A stretch of DNA of 64,000 nt from Lachnospiraceae bacterium (GCA_021628825.1 JAJXRY010000002.1:558001-622000), one strand, 5' to 3'; counted from the first letter of the stretch, positions 11,584 to 23,769 are shown. Notes: generated from the letters alone by a model not told the origin. Made by a program: numbers and translations.

Positions 11584-11772
11584 AAAAAGTAGGGGTTACA
11601 TTGCTGTTTTGTTGTTGAGGGTGAGAAGTGCACCTCGAGGCAGAGCCTCTCGGTCGCGGTATGCACCGCTTATACATCGAAAAACAAAGTCCTGAGAAAA
11701 TAAATTTTCCCAGTCCTTGATTTTTACGATGTGCACTTGCTCAAGACAACACGAAAATTTCATAGAACTTTT

Positions 11773-11890
11773 TCCGGTGACGATACGCTTAAAGGGACAC
11801 ACCCGTTCTCATCCCGAACACGATGGTTAAGACTTAAGCGGCCGATGATACTATATTGGAGACGATATGGGAAAGCAGGTGGTTGCCGGA
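11773..11890 (+). rRNA. 5S ribosomal RNA located between 16S and 23S
   Basis: A 118-nt RNA with a nine-pair closing helix (TCCGGTGAC with GTTGCCGGA). It also has the 5S landmarks CACACCCGTTCTCATCCCGAAC and GATACTATATTGGAGACGATATGGGAAA in split form. It lies 195 bases after 16S and upstream of tRNA-Ile, and no 5S gene follows the 23S gene. The operon order is therefore 16S-5S-23S rather than the usual 16S-23S-5S. Confidence 0.93.
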
Positions 11891-12064
11891 TTACTTAAAA
11901 AGAAAATATCATTGGTAAGTGGAGAGCTGGCAAGTGCCGGTATGCCAAATCAGAGATTTGTCATCCCGCAGCTGCGCTGCTTATACATCTTCCGAAACAG
12001 ACGCTAAGGCAAGCAAGCTTTCCCCGCGTCATGTTTCCTCAGATGTGCACTTGCTTATGATCCG

Positions 12065-12138
<74 letters not shown>

Positions 12139-12365
12139 TCAGAGAACCTAAACAAAGACATAAGAGATTATGGAAAAGGGAAGGGACTCTGGAGCTTAAG
12201 AAAATAAGCTGTTTGTACCTTGAAAACCGAATACCGAATCAAAGAATCAATCAAACCATGCGAAATGTTTTGAAAAAGACATTTCATGGAGATAGAGACA
12301 AGACATCTAAAAGCAACAAGCAAGCAAGAGGTGATGCATTACTACGCTAGGTAGTGTATCATAAC

Positions 12366-15262
<2,897 letters not shown>

Positions 15263-15327
15263 GGAAAAGTAGATGTAGAAATGGTTCGGTATCGGTTTTG
15301 AAGGTATAAACAAAACCTTTAGCATAA

Positions 15328-15399
15328 TCCTCGATAGCTCAATGGTAGAGCACTCGGCTGTTAACCGAGTTGTTGTAGGTTCGAGCCCTACTCGGGGAG
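15328..15399 (+). tRNA. tRNA-Asn (anticodon GTT)
   Basis: A 72-nt tRNA: acceptor TCCTCGA/TCGGGGA, anticodon loop CTGTTAA with GTT at 15360-15362, T arm GGTTCGAGCCC, discriminator G. First of three tRNA genes co-transcribed with the rRNA operon. Confidence 0.97.
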
Positions 15400-15430
15400 T
15401 TTTTCCGTATCAGGGAAAGAAAGAGAGAAA

Positions 15431-15502
15431 GGCTCCGTGGTCAAGCGGTTAAGACATCGCCCTTTCACGGCGGTAACACGGGTTCGATTCCCGTCGGAGT
15501 CA
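15431..15502 (+). tRNA. tRNA-Glu (anticodon TTC)
   Basis: A 72-nt tRNA: acceptor GGCTCCG/CGGAGTC, anticodon loop CTTTCAC with TTC at 15464-15466, T arm GGTTCGATTCC, discriminator A. Confidence 0.97.
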
Positions 15503-15562
15503 CTTTTACAGATTATCATGCATAAGATATAGTAATCTGTAATTTTTAAGTTCATATGGTAT

Positions 15563-15633
15563 GGCGTGATAGCCAAGTGGTAAGGCCCCGGTCTGCAACA
15601 CCGTCATCGCCGGTTCAAATCCGGCTCACGCCT
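15563..15633 (+). tRNA. tRNA-Cys (anticodon GCA)
   Basis: A 71-nt tRNA: acceptor GGCGTGA/TCACGCC, anticodon loop CTGCAAC with GCA at 15595-15597, discriminator T, the usual base for tRNA-Cys. Confidence 0.97.
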
Positions 15634-15638
15634 CTAAG

Positions 15639-15682
15639 AAAAGCTTGAAACATTGATATATCAGTGGTTTAGGCTTTTTTTT
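15639..15682 (+). terminator. Terminator of rRNA-tRNA operon
   Basis: AAAGCTTGAAAC pairs imperfectly with GTGGTTTAGGCTT around a 12-base loop, followed by T8. It is placed six bases after tRNA-Cys. Confidence 0.8.
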
Positions 15683-15730
15683 GTTGCCATGCATATTCAA
15701 AAAAATGATCCAGTGGATTATTTTTTTGAG
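15683..15730 (+). repeat. Dispersed repeat, family D copy 1
   Basis: GTTGCCATGCATAT, then ATGATCCAGTGGAT and a T-rich TTTTTTGAG end. A homologous copy lies on the opposite strand at 33601-33645. Both copies directly follow a terminator T-tract. The rest of 15731-15860 shows no gene. Confidence 0.6.
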
Positions 15731-15860
15731 TATAAAAAGTATCGAGAATTGGTTTGAAATGTGCAATCTTAGATGATATGATGATGCTATGGATGTAAAT
15801 TAAGTAAATAGGTAAAAAAATTGAGATATGATAAACACTTGTGAAGGAAGGAGAAAGAGT

Positions 15861-16579
15861 ATGAACCCTATAGAACAGCTGCGTGAGATTATTAATAATA
15901 GCAATAATATTGTATTTTTCGGTGGAGCCGGAGTGTCTACGGAGAGCAGGGATTCCGGACTTCCGGAGTGTGGATGGATTGTATCATCAGAAGTATGATT
16001 ATCCACCGGAAACCATTTTTGAGTCATACCTTCTATCGGCAGAAGCCGGAAGAGTTCTTCCGTTTTTATAAAGATAAGATGCTTTGCCTCACGGCCAAGC
16101 CCAATGCAGCACACAGGAAGCTGGCAGAGTGGGAACAGAAGGGGAAGCTGAAAGCAGTTATTACCCAGAACATTGACGGACTTCATCAGAAAGCAGGTTC
16201 TAAAAAGGTATTAGAGCTTCATGGAAGTGTACTTCGGAATTACTGCGAAAAGTGCGGAAAATTCTTTGATGCAGAGTATATGCTGCATGCAGAGGGAATT
16301 CCGAAATGTGATGCGTGTGGCGGCAGAGTGAAGCCGGATGTCGTGCTCTATGAAGAGGGACTTGATCAGAACACGCTGCAGGAAGCGGTTCATTATATTA
16401 AGGAAGCGGATGTATTAATTGTGGGAGGAACGTCGCTTGTCGTATATCCGGCGGCAGGTCTCATTGACTATTATCAGGGCAGTAAGCTGATTCTGGTTAA
16501 TAAGACGGCAACCGCACGTGACGGTATTGCAGATCTGGTCGTTCAGGGAGCGATCGGGGAGATCTTTTCACAGTTGTAA
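15861..16579 (+). CDS. Sir2-family NAD-dependent protein deacylase (two frame breaks)
   Basis: A bacterial sirtuin of about 240 residues that removes acyl groups from lysines using NAD. The NAD site (FFGGAGVSTESG..PDFRSVDG), catalytic TQNIDGLHQKAGS with ELHGS, the zinc cysteines (CEKCGK and CDACGG), and GGTSLVVYPAAGL are all present. An extra A near 15937 and a T-run error near 16019 shift the frame. ATG 15861 follows GAAGGAGAAAGAG. Monocistronic or paired with the downstream ydcF-like gene (18-base gap). Confidence 0.88.
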
Positions 16580-16596
16580 GAATAGGAAAAGGGAAA

Positions 16597-17337
16597 ATGA
16601 GCATTTTTTTGGCAGTAATTGGATGGATCTGTGTGATCTATTTTCTGTGTATTGCATTGTTTGTCGGACATGGAACGAACTTTTTCTTTGTCTGGCTGCT
16701 TCTGGGAGTTGTGGCACTGGGATTGTCCTTTTGCATAAAACGGGGAATCTGGCAGGAGCATGTACCATTACTTATGCGTAGGATCTTTTGGTGCGTGGTA
16801 ACGATTGGAGTGATCTTTTTTCTGGTTGTGGAAGGATTTATCCTGAGTGGATTCGGAATGTCAGGCTCGGATCAGGCGAAGTATCTGATTGTTCTCGGAG
16901 CGCAGATGAAGCCCGATGGCCCATCTAAGGTTTTGCAGTACCGGCTGGATGCTGCACTTGCTTATTTAACAGATCATCCGGAATGCCGGGTGGTCGTATC
17001 CGGAGGACAGGGCTCAGATGAGCATATCAGCGAGGCACAGGGAATGTATGACTATCTTGTCGCGCATGGACTGGAGCCGGAGAGAATCCTTCTGGAGGAT
17101 CAGTCGGTAAATACGGTACAGAATCTGCTTTATTCTGCACAATATTTTGACAAGGAAAAGGATGAGGTTCTGATCGTAACCAATAACTTTCATGTGTTCC
17201 GGGCAGTCGGAATTGCCAGACGTGAGGGCTACCAGAAGGTATCCGGACTTGCGGCACGTGGATACTGGTTCCTGTTACCCAATAATATGCTGCGGGAGTT
17301 TGTCGGTGTGTGCAAGGATCTGATTCTCGGGATATGA
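16597..17337 (+). CDS. YdcF/SanA-like DUF218 membrane protein
   Basis: An intact 246-residue protein with about three N-terminal hydrophobic helices (up to residue 80) and a C-terminal DUF218 domain. The domain shows KYLIVLGAQ, RLDAALAYL, VVSGGQGSDE, SEAQGMYDYL, DQSVNTVQNL and VTNNFHVFRA. DUF218 proteins (YdcF, SanA, ElyC) are linked to envelope homeostasis; the precise reaction is not known. Confidence 0.88.
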   Translation: MSIFLAVIGWICVIYFLCIALFVGHGTNFFFVWLLLGVVALGLSFCIKRGIWQEHVPLLMRRIFWCVVTIGVIFFLVVEGFILSGFGMSGSDQAKYLIVLGAQMKPDGPSKVLQYRLDAALAYLTDHPECRVVVSGGQGSDEHISEAQGMYDYLVAHGLEPERILLEDQSVNTVQNLLYSAQYFDKEKDEVLIVTNNFHVFRAVGIARREGYQKVSGLAARGYWFLLPNNMLREFVGVCKDLILGI

Positions 17338-17362
17338 GAAAATACTAAAAGCATATTGGATT

Positions 17363-17387
17363 CATTTCTGCACGGCTGAACTGTTAC
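17363..17387 (+). repeat. Half copy of inverted-repeat element, family A
   Basis: CATTTCTGCACGGCTGAACTGTTAC in two parts matches one end of the 95-bp element at 46250-46344 (read on its minus strand). It lies in the 77-base gap before the DUF951 gene. Confidence 0.65.
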
Positions 17388-17414
17388 CTATTATGAGAGA
17401 AAAGGAAGAAAATT

Positions 17415-17597
17415 GTGGATATTCAGGTCAATGACATTGTGAAATTAAAGAAAGCGCATCCCTGTGGCAGCTATGAGTGGCAGGTGCTGCGGACCGGAGC
17501 GGATTTCCGACTAAAATGCGTCGGATGCGGACATCAGATTATGATCCCACGCAGACAGCTGGAGAAGAATGTGAAGGGAATCCGGAACAGGGAGTAG
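17415..17597 (+). CDS. DUF951 family small protein
   Basis: A 60-residue protein with GTG start (17415) after AAAGGAAG. It has the family pattern VNDIVKLKKAHPCGS..W.VLR.GADFRLKC.GC, ending in basic residues. The two cysteines (LKCVGCGH) plus CG in HPCGS suggest a small zinc or RNA/DNA-binding fold. It is often found near rpsF in Firmicutes, as here. Function unknown. Confidence 0.87.
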   Translation: MDIQVNDIVKLKKAHPCGSYEWQVLRTGADFRLKCVGCGHQIMIPRRQLEKNVKGIRNRE

Positions 17598-17631
17598 GTG
17601 TCTTAAGGGTACTGCATAAAAATAATGTAAG

Positions 17632-17709
17632 TCCCTTCATAAGCCGTCCTTAGTGAGCAGGCTCCCACGGTCATCCTGCACAATTATTTCCGCATGGCTG
17701 AACTGTTAC
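17632..17709 (+). repeat. Inverted-repeat element, family A copy
   Basis: Shares with the minus strand of 46250-46344 the core TTAGTRAGCAGGCTCCCACGG, TCATC, and the end GGCTGAACTGTTAC (here 17696-17709). The left terminal repeat is not preserved. It lies between DUF951 and rpsF, upstream of the rpsF promoter. Confidence 0.75.
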
Positions 17710-17747
17710 TGAAAAATGACAGAATGATAGAAAAGTTAATTTGATAC

Positions 17748-17776
17748 TTGAAATTAGCATGAATTCATGGTATCAT
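17748..17776 (+). promoter_or_regulatory. Promoter of rpsF-ssb-rpsR
   Basis: TTGAAA at 17748-17753 and TATCAT at 17771-17776 with a 17-base spacer. The 85-base leader contains a small hairpin (CTCCTGTTTCAGGACAGG, 17815-17832) that could be an S6/S18 control element, but I do not see the expected CCG loop motif. Confidence 0.7.
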
Positions 17777-17860
17777 ATAAATCCGTGGTATGTAAAAAGA
17801 CATACAAATCCTTGCTCCTGTTTCAGGACAGGGGCCAGAGACCAAAAGGAGGTAACTAGC

Positions 17861-18151
17861 ATGAACAAGTATGAATTAGCCGTTGTTGTTAGTGCGAAAA
17901 TCGAAGACGAGGAAAGAGCAGCAGTAGTTGACAAGTGCAAGGCGCTGATCGAAAGATTCGGTGGAACCATCACAAACGTTGACGACTGGGGCAAGAAGAG
18001 ACTGGCTTATGAAGTACAGAAGATGAAAGAAGCTTACTACTACTTCATTCAGTTTGACGCTGAGCCTACTGCGCCGATCGAAATCGAAAACCGTGTTCGC
18101 ATTATGGACAATGTTATCAGATTTTTATGCGTAAGACAGGACGAGGCATAA
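17861..18151 (+). CDS. rpsF: 30S ribosomal protein S6
   Basis: S6 (96 residues) binds the 16S platform together with S18. It starts MNKYELAVVVSAKIEDEER and contains GGTITNVDDWGKKRLAYEVQK, typical of S6. ATG 17861 follows AAAGGAGGT; the longer upstream frame would run through the promoter. First gene of the conserved rpsF-ssb-rpsR operon. Confidence 0.98.
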   Translation: MNKYELAVVVSAKIEDEERAAVVDKCKALIERFGGTITNVDDWGKKRLAYEVQKMKEAYYYFIQFDAEPTAPIEIENRVRIMDNVIRFLCVRQDEA

Positions 18152-18183
18152 GATAACCGCTATGCCGGAAAGTAGAGGCAGGT

Positions 18184-18627
18184 ATGAATAAAGTAATCCT
18201 TATGGGACGTTTAACAAGAGATCCTGAAGTTCGGTATTCTCAGGGTGAGAATCCTACAGCGATTGCCAGATATACATTTGCTGTTGACCGCAGATTTAAC
18301 CGTAATAATGATGAGCAGAGCGCAGATTTCATTAACTGTGTTGCTTTTGGACGTAATGGAGAGTTCGCTGAGAAGTATCTTCGTAAGGGAACCAAGATTG
18401 CAGCTACCGGTCGTATCCAGACAGGAAGCTATACAAACAAAGACGGTGTACGTGTATATACGACAGATGTTGTTATTGAAGAACAGGAATTCGCTGAAAG
18501 CAAGAACAATTCTTCCGCAGGCAATGGGGGCTTTACAGGCGGAAACAGTGCACCTGCTATGCAGGATGCAGGTGATGGCTTCATGAACATTCCGGATGGA
18601 ATTGATGAGGAATTACCCTTTAACTAA
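18184..18627 (+). CDS. ssb: Single-stranded DNA-binding protein
   Basis: SSB (147 residues) coats single-stranded DNA and recruits repair proteins. N-terminal OB fold (MNKVILMGRLTRDPEVRY, FINCVAFGRNGEFAEKYL, GRIQTGSYTNKDG) and glycine-rich linker, then the acidic tip EELPFN that docks partner proteins. Intact, between rpsF and rpsR. Confidence 0.98.
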   Translation: MNKVILMGRLTRDPEVRYSQGENPTAIARYTFAVDRRFNRNNDEQSADFINCVAFGRNGEFAEKYLRKGTKIAATGRIQTGSYTNKDGVRVYTTDVVIEEQEFAESKNNSSAGNGGFTGGNSAPAMQDAGDGFMNIPDGIDEELPFN

Positions 18628-18663
18628 GTAAGTTTTTTTACTATGAATAGGAGGGTAACCACT

Positions 18664-18923
18664 ATGGCATTTAATAAAGCAGAGAAGTCTGATTTTCCCA
18701 GAAAAAAAGGCGGTATGCGTAGAAGAAAAAAGTTTGTGTATTCTGTGGTAAGGACAATGTAATTGATTACAAGGATACCGCGAAGTTAAAGAGATATGTA
18801 TCTGAGAGAGGAAAAATCCTTCCCAGACGTATCACCGGCAACTGTGCAAAACATCAGAGAGCTCTTACTGTAGCAATCAAGAGAGCACGTCACGTAGCAC
18901 TGATGCCTTACGTTCAGGACTAA
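18664..18923 (+). CDS. rpsR: 30S ribosomal protein S18 (one frame break)
   Basis: S18 (about 86 residues). After repair it reads KGGMRRRKKVCVFCGKD, then IDYKDTAKLKRYVSERGKIL, PRRITGNCAKHQR and TVAIKRARHVALMPYVQD, all S18 signatures. An A is missing from the 6-A run near 18726. ATG 18664 follows GGAGGG. The cysteines CVFC plus C/H near NCAKH suggest the zinc-type S18. Confidence 0.95.
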
Positions 18924-18947
18924 TTTCAGTCTGAGTTTAAAGGGATG

Positions 18948-18990
18948 AAAGCCTTTACTTACTGTATATGCAGTAGGTAGAGGCTTTTTC
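18948..18990 (+). terminator. Terminator of rpsF-ssb-rpsR operon
   Basis: AAAGCCTTTACTTACTG pairs with CAGTAGGTAGAGGCTTT around a TATATG loop, followed by TTTTC. Confidence 0.85.
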
Positions 18991-19073
18991 ATGTAGAGCA
19001 CTTAGCGAAGACGAGCCGAAGGCGAAGTCTGAGCTTAGTGCGAACGGTACCCGGACACTTAATGAGAACGAGC
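18990..19073 (+). repeat. Left partial unit of 129-bp repeat, interrupted by transposon
   Basis: Matches 22160-22240 (GTAGAGCAYTTAGCGAAG, then ACGAGCCGAAGGCGAAGTCT, GAGCTTAGTGCGAACGGTAC, and CACTTAATGAGAACGAGC) except for an 11-base deletion between two GAAG words. It ends at ACGAGC, the target duplication of the element that follows. Confidence 0.85.
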
Positions 19074-19222
19074 TGTTGTTTACCACATTAAATGATGCTT
19101 CGTTTTTCACATTAAATGGAGGTGTTTTTGCATAGAATCAGGAATCGGTGTCACTTTATTTGATGTTAATTCTTCAAATTAAATGTGCCTCACCCAAATA
19201 AAGTGAATGAGGCACATGGCTG

Positions 19223-20030
19223 TTATCCGAGCTCGCAGTCGTTGACTGCCTGCATGACGATGTCTGTTGTAATGAGATTGGCTTTATTGCTGTCACCAAT
19301 CAGCATACTTTGATTACAGTATTTATTGATCATTCGGGGTGTGCCATCAGCGGCATTAAGGATTGCTTCCATAGCAGCATCTTCAAAAGACAGTCTGATT
19401 ACAGCCTGCACCCTTGAGCTTTTCGGTGATGTAATTATGGCCTTCCTCTTTGGTAAGACCCTCCAGATTATAATTCATGACAATACGCTGCTTAAGTGGT
19501 TCATGTATGCCAAGGCCAAGAGTTGAGTTTAACTTTGGAAGACCGGCTAAAAGAATGGCAGCCCGGTCGCGGGAATCCATCTCAAAATTAAACAGGATTT
19601 TTAAGTCATTTAGAATGGCATTATTTATGTAGTTGGCTTCGTCGATGATGATGACAGGTGTTTTTCTCTTTTCAACGGAGAGCCTTGTGATTTCTTCCTG
19701 AATGATGCGGAAGTTATCAGGCTTTTTTTAAAGGCAGGCTCTGCCCCAAGTTCCCTGACGAGATTCCGGTAGAAGTCATTTTGGAGTCAGGGTGGAAAGA
19801 CTGGAATAAATGACTTTGTAAAGTGAGGGATTAAGGTTTGATGCCCAGCTCCTTATGGTGGTGGTCTTGCCTCTTCCAGGGCTACCGGTAAGCAGACCGA
19901 AACCTTTGGTTTTGGCAAGATAATCCAGCCTGAAAATGGTCTCCCTGTATTCGGAGGTATCGACTAAGATTTCTTTGGAATTCTTTATAAATGGATTGAA
20001 TTCCAGACCATATCGTGTAAAGTAGTCCAT
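19223..20030 (-). CDS. ExeA/TniB-like AAA+ ATPase of transposon (frame breaks)
   Basis: Partner ATPase that would select target DNA for the transposase, as TnsC/TniB/MuB do. Walker A GSPGRGKTTTIRSW, then Walker B VIIIDEANYINN, a sensor-like AAILLAGLPKLNSTL, and the C-terminal lid helix DGTPRMINKYCNQS. N-terminus MDYFTRYGLEFNPFIKN is typical of ExeA-like proteins. Frame breaks lie near 19785, 19728 and 19400, two of them at or near A/T runs. The start lies 7 bases after the transposase stop. Confidence 0.8.
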
Positions 20031-20036
20031 TAGTCT

Positions 20037-21283
20037 TCACCTCTGCATAAATGTATTTTTTTCACGCTTGATATAGGCATTTTTCCGTTTTGTTAAGGAG
20101 TCTGATGGGAGTAAGGGTTCCGTCAGCTTCTACAATAAAGATATCTTTTCATGTCAGGTGAATAGCGAAGCTTGATACGCTGCTTTGCAAAAACGGTAAT
20201 CCACTTCATATTCAACCTGGTCAATGACAATGACACTGTCAGAAGACACGCGGCGCTCAAGTTCCAGAAGGAAGCAGTTTTCTATTTCCTCATCAGATAA
20301 ACGGCGGATGCGGTCAGGCTCCGAAAAGAAACGGTCCTGAGGAGACAATCCCTTTAAGGATGAGTGTACTGTCTGATTATAGTTCTGGACATATGCCAGA
20401 AGATTGCCCCGAAGTTCATCGAGGGAATGAAAATCCCTGATGTCCAGGGATGAGAGCCACTGGTCCTTCATTGTACGGAACCACCGTTCAATTTTGGCCT
20501 TCTGGGTTGGAGTATAGGGCTGGTCATAGTGGACGACAGAACCGATTCTGGCAGCAAGGAGTTCCATCTGTTTATTCTTGAAGGAACTGCCATTGTCGAA
20601 GTTAAACATCCCGGGTCTGCCATATTTGGCAACAGCAGATTTCATGACAGACATGAGGTTTACAAAGTTGTCATTAAAGAAGACATCAATGCCTGCGATG
20701 AAACGGCTGGCATCATCAATGAGAGCGATGATATAAACTTTGTGCTTTTTTTGCCATCGGAAGTTTTCAGATAGGGTCCGACGCTTGAGTCACCACACCA
20801 TACTTCATTGATGTGTGCCCGTTCATAACGGCGCATATCCTGGTTTGTTGTAGTTTTTCATCTGCACGGCAATCAGATTGATATAACGGTTCACAGTTGA
20901 TTCTGAAACCTCACCGTTTTTTTAATGCTTCCGTTGTCGCGGAGCTGACGGTAGATGGCGGAAGCGGACATGCGCGGATATTTGGTTTTGAGATATCTGA
21001 TCTGTGTCTGTATGGCATCATCAAGTTTGCGGGGCTTTCCCTTAGCTCCCGTTCCGGTTGGAATGAGCGCTTCAAAGCCGCCTTCTGGGTAATTACGGTA
21101 CCATTTTTCAATTGTACCGGGAGCATAATGCTTTATGGTGCCATCGGGGTGAATAACACCCTTGACGGAAGCATTATTAAAAAAGGCTGTAAGGGATTTG
21201 AAATCGTCTGACAGTCCGGTAATGAGTGGAGCAATCGCAGAATAGCGCATAAGGGCAAGTGCCTGTTTCTTTTCCTGATCCAT
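20037..21283 (-). CDS. DDE (rve) transposase (frame breaks)
   Basis: About 410 residues after repair. An N-terminal helix-turn-helix region (GTIEKWYRNYPEGGFEALIP, SASAIYRQLRDNG) precedes the integrase core. The catalytic triad is visible as Asp in WCGDSSVG, Asp in FNFDNGSSFKN and Glu in KAKIERWFRT. A C-terminal beta region (VIVIDQVEYEVDYRF) follows. ATG 21283 has AAAGGAGG upstream. Breaks lie near 20920, 20850, 20735, 20190 and 20140, several in A/T runs. Organisation resembles TnsB/TniA. Confidence 0.82.
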
Positions 21284-21356
21284 TTGAGGGTCCTCCTTTG
21301 TTTTTTCTTTAGTATAAGAAACATGAGAACAAAGGTCGTGTAAGGTTATGTGGTAT

Positions 21357-21875
21357 TTAGAAAAAAAGAATATTTGGTATCCTTTTTAATCTGCATAAAC
21401 TGACACGAAAAAAAGAGAAGCAGGATACAATCAGACCGTGGATGGAGCCGAAAGAGATACGTTCGGAAAGCAGTTTCTGTTTCCAGTGACTTAAGTACTG
21501 TCTTATGATATAGCGGTAACAGCTTTCATCAATAGAGGGATTATCATTCATAACAGAATCCTGGGATAAAGAGTTTTTCATAGTTATGAATAATGGTTAC
21601 CTGCTCTGCAAGAGAAATCTGGGAGTGAGGAACCATGGAGGATAAAAAGAATGGCGTGGGTATGACCACAGCATTCACATTTGACACGGCAGATGCGAAA
21701 GAGAAGTTTGCCGGATGAGGCTTTTGATATGACGGTGGTAATAACCATGAACAGACAGGCAGCCTGAGTGCCCGCAGGGGCAGGTAAGCTGGTGGAACTG
21801 AAGGTTATTAATCATTTCATTATAAAAAAATTTGGTGTAAGAGGATTGTTTTTCTTCGACGAATAAGGTTATCAT
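21357..21875 (-). CDS. DUF6431-like zinc-ribbon protein of transposon (frame breaks)
   Basis: Reconstructed protein of about 170 residues. It has two cysteine/histidine clusters: CPCGHSGCLSVHGYYHRH near residue 34 and KCECCGHTHA about 30 residues on. The tail includes ESCYRYIIRQYLSHWKQK. This arrangement matches DUF6431 proteins that sit beside DDE transposases and ExeA-like ATPases in Clostridia. The role is unknown; DNA-end or target recognition is an inference. Breaks lie near 21700 and 21560. Confidence 0.6.
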
Positions 21876-22105
21876 AGTCTTGCAAACACATAGGCGCGCC
21901 TATGGTGAGTGTGTGAGGCAGGAAACCGAACTGTGGTAGGGGCTGGTTCCTGCTTCTTTGTTTATTAGTAACCTGACTATAATAACAGAAGGTACAGGAT
22001 AAAAACAATCTGACGGATAATACTTCAGAATAATTTATACTGTACCTTCTTTTTAATTTGCTTGAAAATGAAGAAAAAAAGAAGCGTAGAAAGTTACGAT
22101 TTACA
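21876..22105. other. Right end of transposon, non-coding
   Basis: Contains a perfect 14-base palindrome ATAGGCGCGCCTAT (21890-21903), a hairpin GCAGGAAACC/GGTTCCTGC (about 21923-21957), and an 11-base inverted repeat AGAAGGTACAG/CTGTACCTTCT separated by about 40 bases (about 21988-22051). These may bind the transposase or insulate the element from outside transcription. No gene is seen. Confidence 0.5.
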
Positions 22106-22328
22106 ACGAGCGGGAGCGAAGGTCGAATTTAGTGAAACGGGTACATGTAGAGCATTTAGCGAAGAACCCTAAAGAAGACGAGCCGAAGGCGAAGTCTGAG
22201 CTTAGTGCGAACGGTACCCGGACACTTAATGAGAACGAGCGGGAGCGAAGGTCGAATTTAGTGAAACGGGTACATGTAGAGCATTTAGCGAAGAACCCTA
22301 AAGAAGACGAGCCGAAGACGAAGTAGTG
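22106..22328 (+). repeat. 129-bp tandem repeat array (1.7 units right of transposon)
   Basis: The unit starts ACGAGCGGGAGCGAAGGTCG at 22106 and again at 22235 (period 129). It continues with GTAGAGCATTTAGCGAAGAA and CGAGCCGAAGGCGAAG. The second unit ends near 22328. With the fragment at 18990-19073 this gives at least 2.3 units before insertion. A 64-codon frame runs through it, but the sequence looks like a dispersed intergenic repeat rather than a gene. Confidence 0.85.
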
Positions 22329-22466
22329 AAAAAAAGCAGGAATCACATATACTGATCATTTTTTAGTCATATGAAAATGAGAAATAAATGCATTGATTCA
22401 TACGAAAAGATGTAATATAATACAATAGAACGCACCAATAATATATTCATAAAGGACTGCATACAC

Positions 22467-23769
22467 ATGAAACGTAAAATCACATCTAAACTGTATGAGT
22501 GGAAAAAAACATTCAGAATGGCAGAATGCCATTGCTTATTTATGGTGCACGACAGGTTGGAAAAAAACATTTGAGATGCGGGAGTTCGGGGCACTTTATT
22601 ATAAGAATACCGTTTATGTAAATTTTTGAAACAGATGAAAGAATCGGAAAATATTTTGAAACAGATATTCATGCAGATCATGTGATATCTGTTTTGGAGA
22701 AATACTATCAGGTAAAAAAATTGTTCCGGAAAAACACACTCATTATTTTTTTGATGAGATACAGATGTGTGAGCGGGCGTTAACTTCCTTGAAATATTTT
22801 TCAGAAGAAGCACCGGAATATCATATCATGGCCGCAGGAAGCCTGCTTGGAGTGGCCGTGAACCGGGAAAAATATTCCTTTCCGGTAGGAAAAATCCAGA
22901 TGCTGACCATGTATCCCATGGATTTGGAAGAGGTATTGTGGGCAAAGGGAAAACAGATGCTTGCAGATACGATCCGGGAACATTATGAAAACAATCAGCC
23001 ATTGGATGAACTCCTGCATGAGGAGGCATTGCAGGAGTTTTATCATTATTGTATTGTGGGCGGAATGCCGGCAGCAGTAAAAGCCGATCTTGCAAAAGAC
23101 AGCCCGATTGATCAGACCGAAATCCGACAGATGCTATTAAATTCTTACATTGCAGATATGGCAAAATATGCTAATCAGGCAGATACGGTACGCATTTTTG
23201 AAGCATATGATTCGCTTCCCTCCCAGCTGGCAAGGGATGCAAAAAAGTTCCAGTATAAGCTGATAAAATCCGGAGCACGGGCATCTCAATACGGAGATGC
23301 GATTGACTGGATGATCCGGGCGGGAATTGTGAATAAGTGTATGAAGTGCACTCAGGGATTTTATCCGGCTGCCGCATATCAGGATGTGAGAGCATTTAAA
23401 CTGTATTACAGTGATATGGGTATTATGTCTGCCAGAATAGGGATGACGCTGGAAGCATTGAACAATAGTGAGACAGAACATTTCCGGGGAATTATGGCAG
23501 AAAACTATGTTTCTGTTGCATTAAAGACGAATGGTTATGATTTATATTATTGGGAATCGGATAATACGGCAGAGGTTGATTTTTCTGATACAAAAAATAG
23601 CCATGTGATCCCGGTTGAGTGTAAAGCAGGAAATCATGTAAAAGCAAAAAGTATGATGGTTTATATGGAAAAATATGAACCATCCTATGCCATCAGGATT
23701 TCAACAAGAAATTTTGGAATGGTGAAGGGAATAAAAGCAGTGCCGTTGTATAGTGTATTTTGCATTTAA
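22467..23769 (+). CDS. AAA_14/DUF4143 family ATPase (N-terminal frame breaks)
   Basis: Archaeal-type ATPase family common in gut Firmicutes. After repair the N-terminus reads MKRKIT...MPLLIYGARQVGKT (Walker A), then YVNFETDERIGKYF, Walker B IIFDEIQMCERAL and MAAGSLLGVAVN. The C-terminal half is a DUF4143 domain with a PD-(D/E)xK-like end (EVDF...VIPVECKAG). Breaks cluster in poly-A/T runs between 22511 and 22750; from 22765 the frame is clean. Lies directly after the repeat/transposon region. Role unknown. Confidence 0.82.

Larger units (their letters stand above)
19074..22105 (-). mobile_element. 3.03-kb three-gene transposon (DUF6431 / DDE transposase / AAA+ ATPase)
   Basis: Ends TGTTGTTTACC and (inverted) TGTAAATCGTAAC give the 5'-TG...CA-3' ends typical of Mu/Tn552-like elements. 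It is flanked by ACGAGC on both sides (19068-19073 and 22106-22111), and the uninterrupted sequence GAACGAGCGGGAGCG exists at 22234-22248, so insertion with a 6-bp target duplication is clear. At the left end CACATTAAATG occurs twice (19085-19095 and 19111-19121 region) with a third related ATTAAATG, as candidate transposase sites. All three genes run on the minus strand and are frame-broken in places. Confidence 0.85.

Noticed and set aside
17815..17832. S6:S18 autoregulatory leader of rpsF
   Set aside because: A hairpin is present in the leader but the CCG loop motif expected for S6:S18 binding is not evident, so it is only mentioned under the promoter.
22101..22346. Minus-strand serine/phenylalanine-rich frame in the 129-bp repeat
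   Set aside because: It is the complement of the tandem repeat, with no ribosome site. Open frames on both strands follow from the repeat composition.
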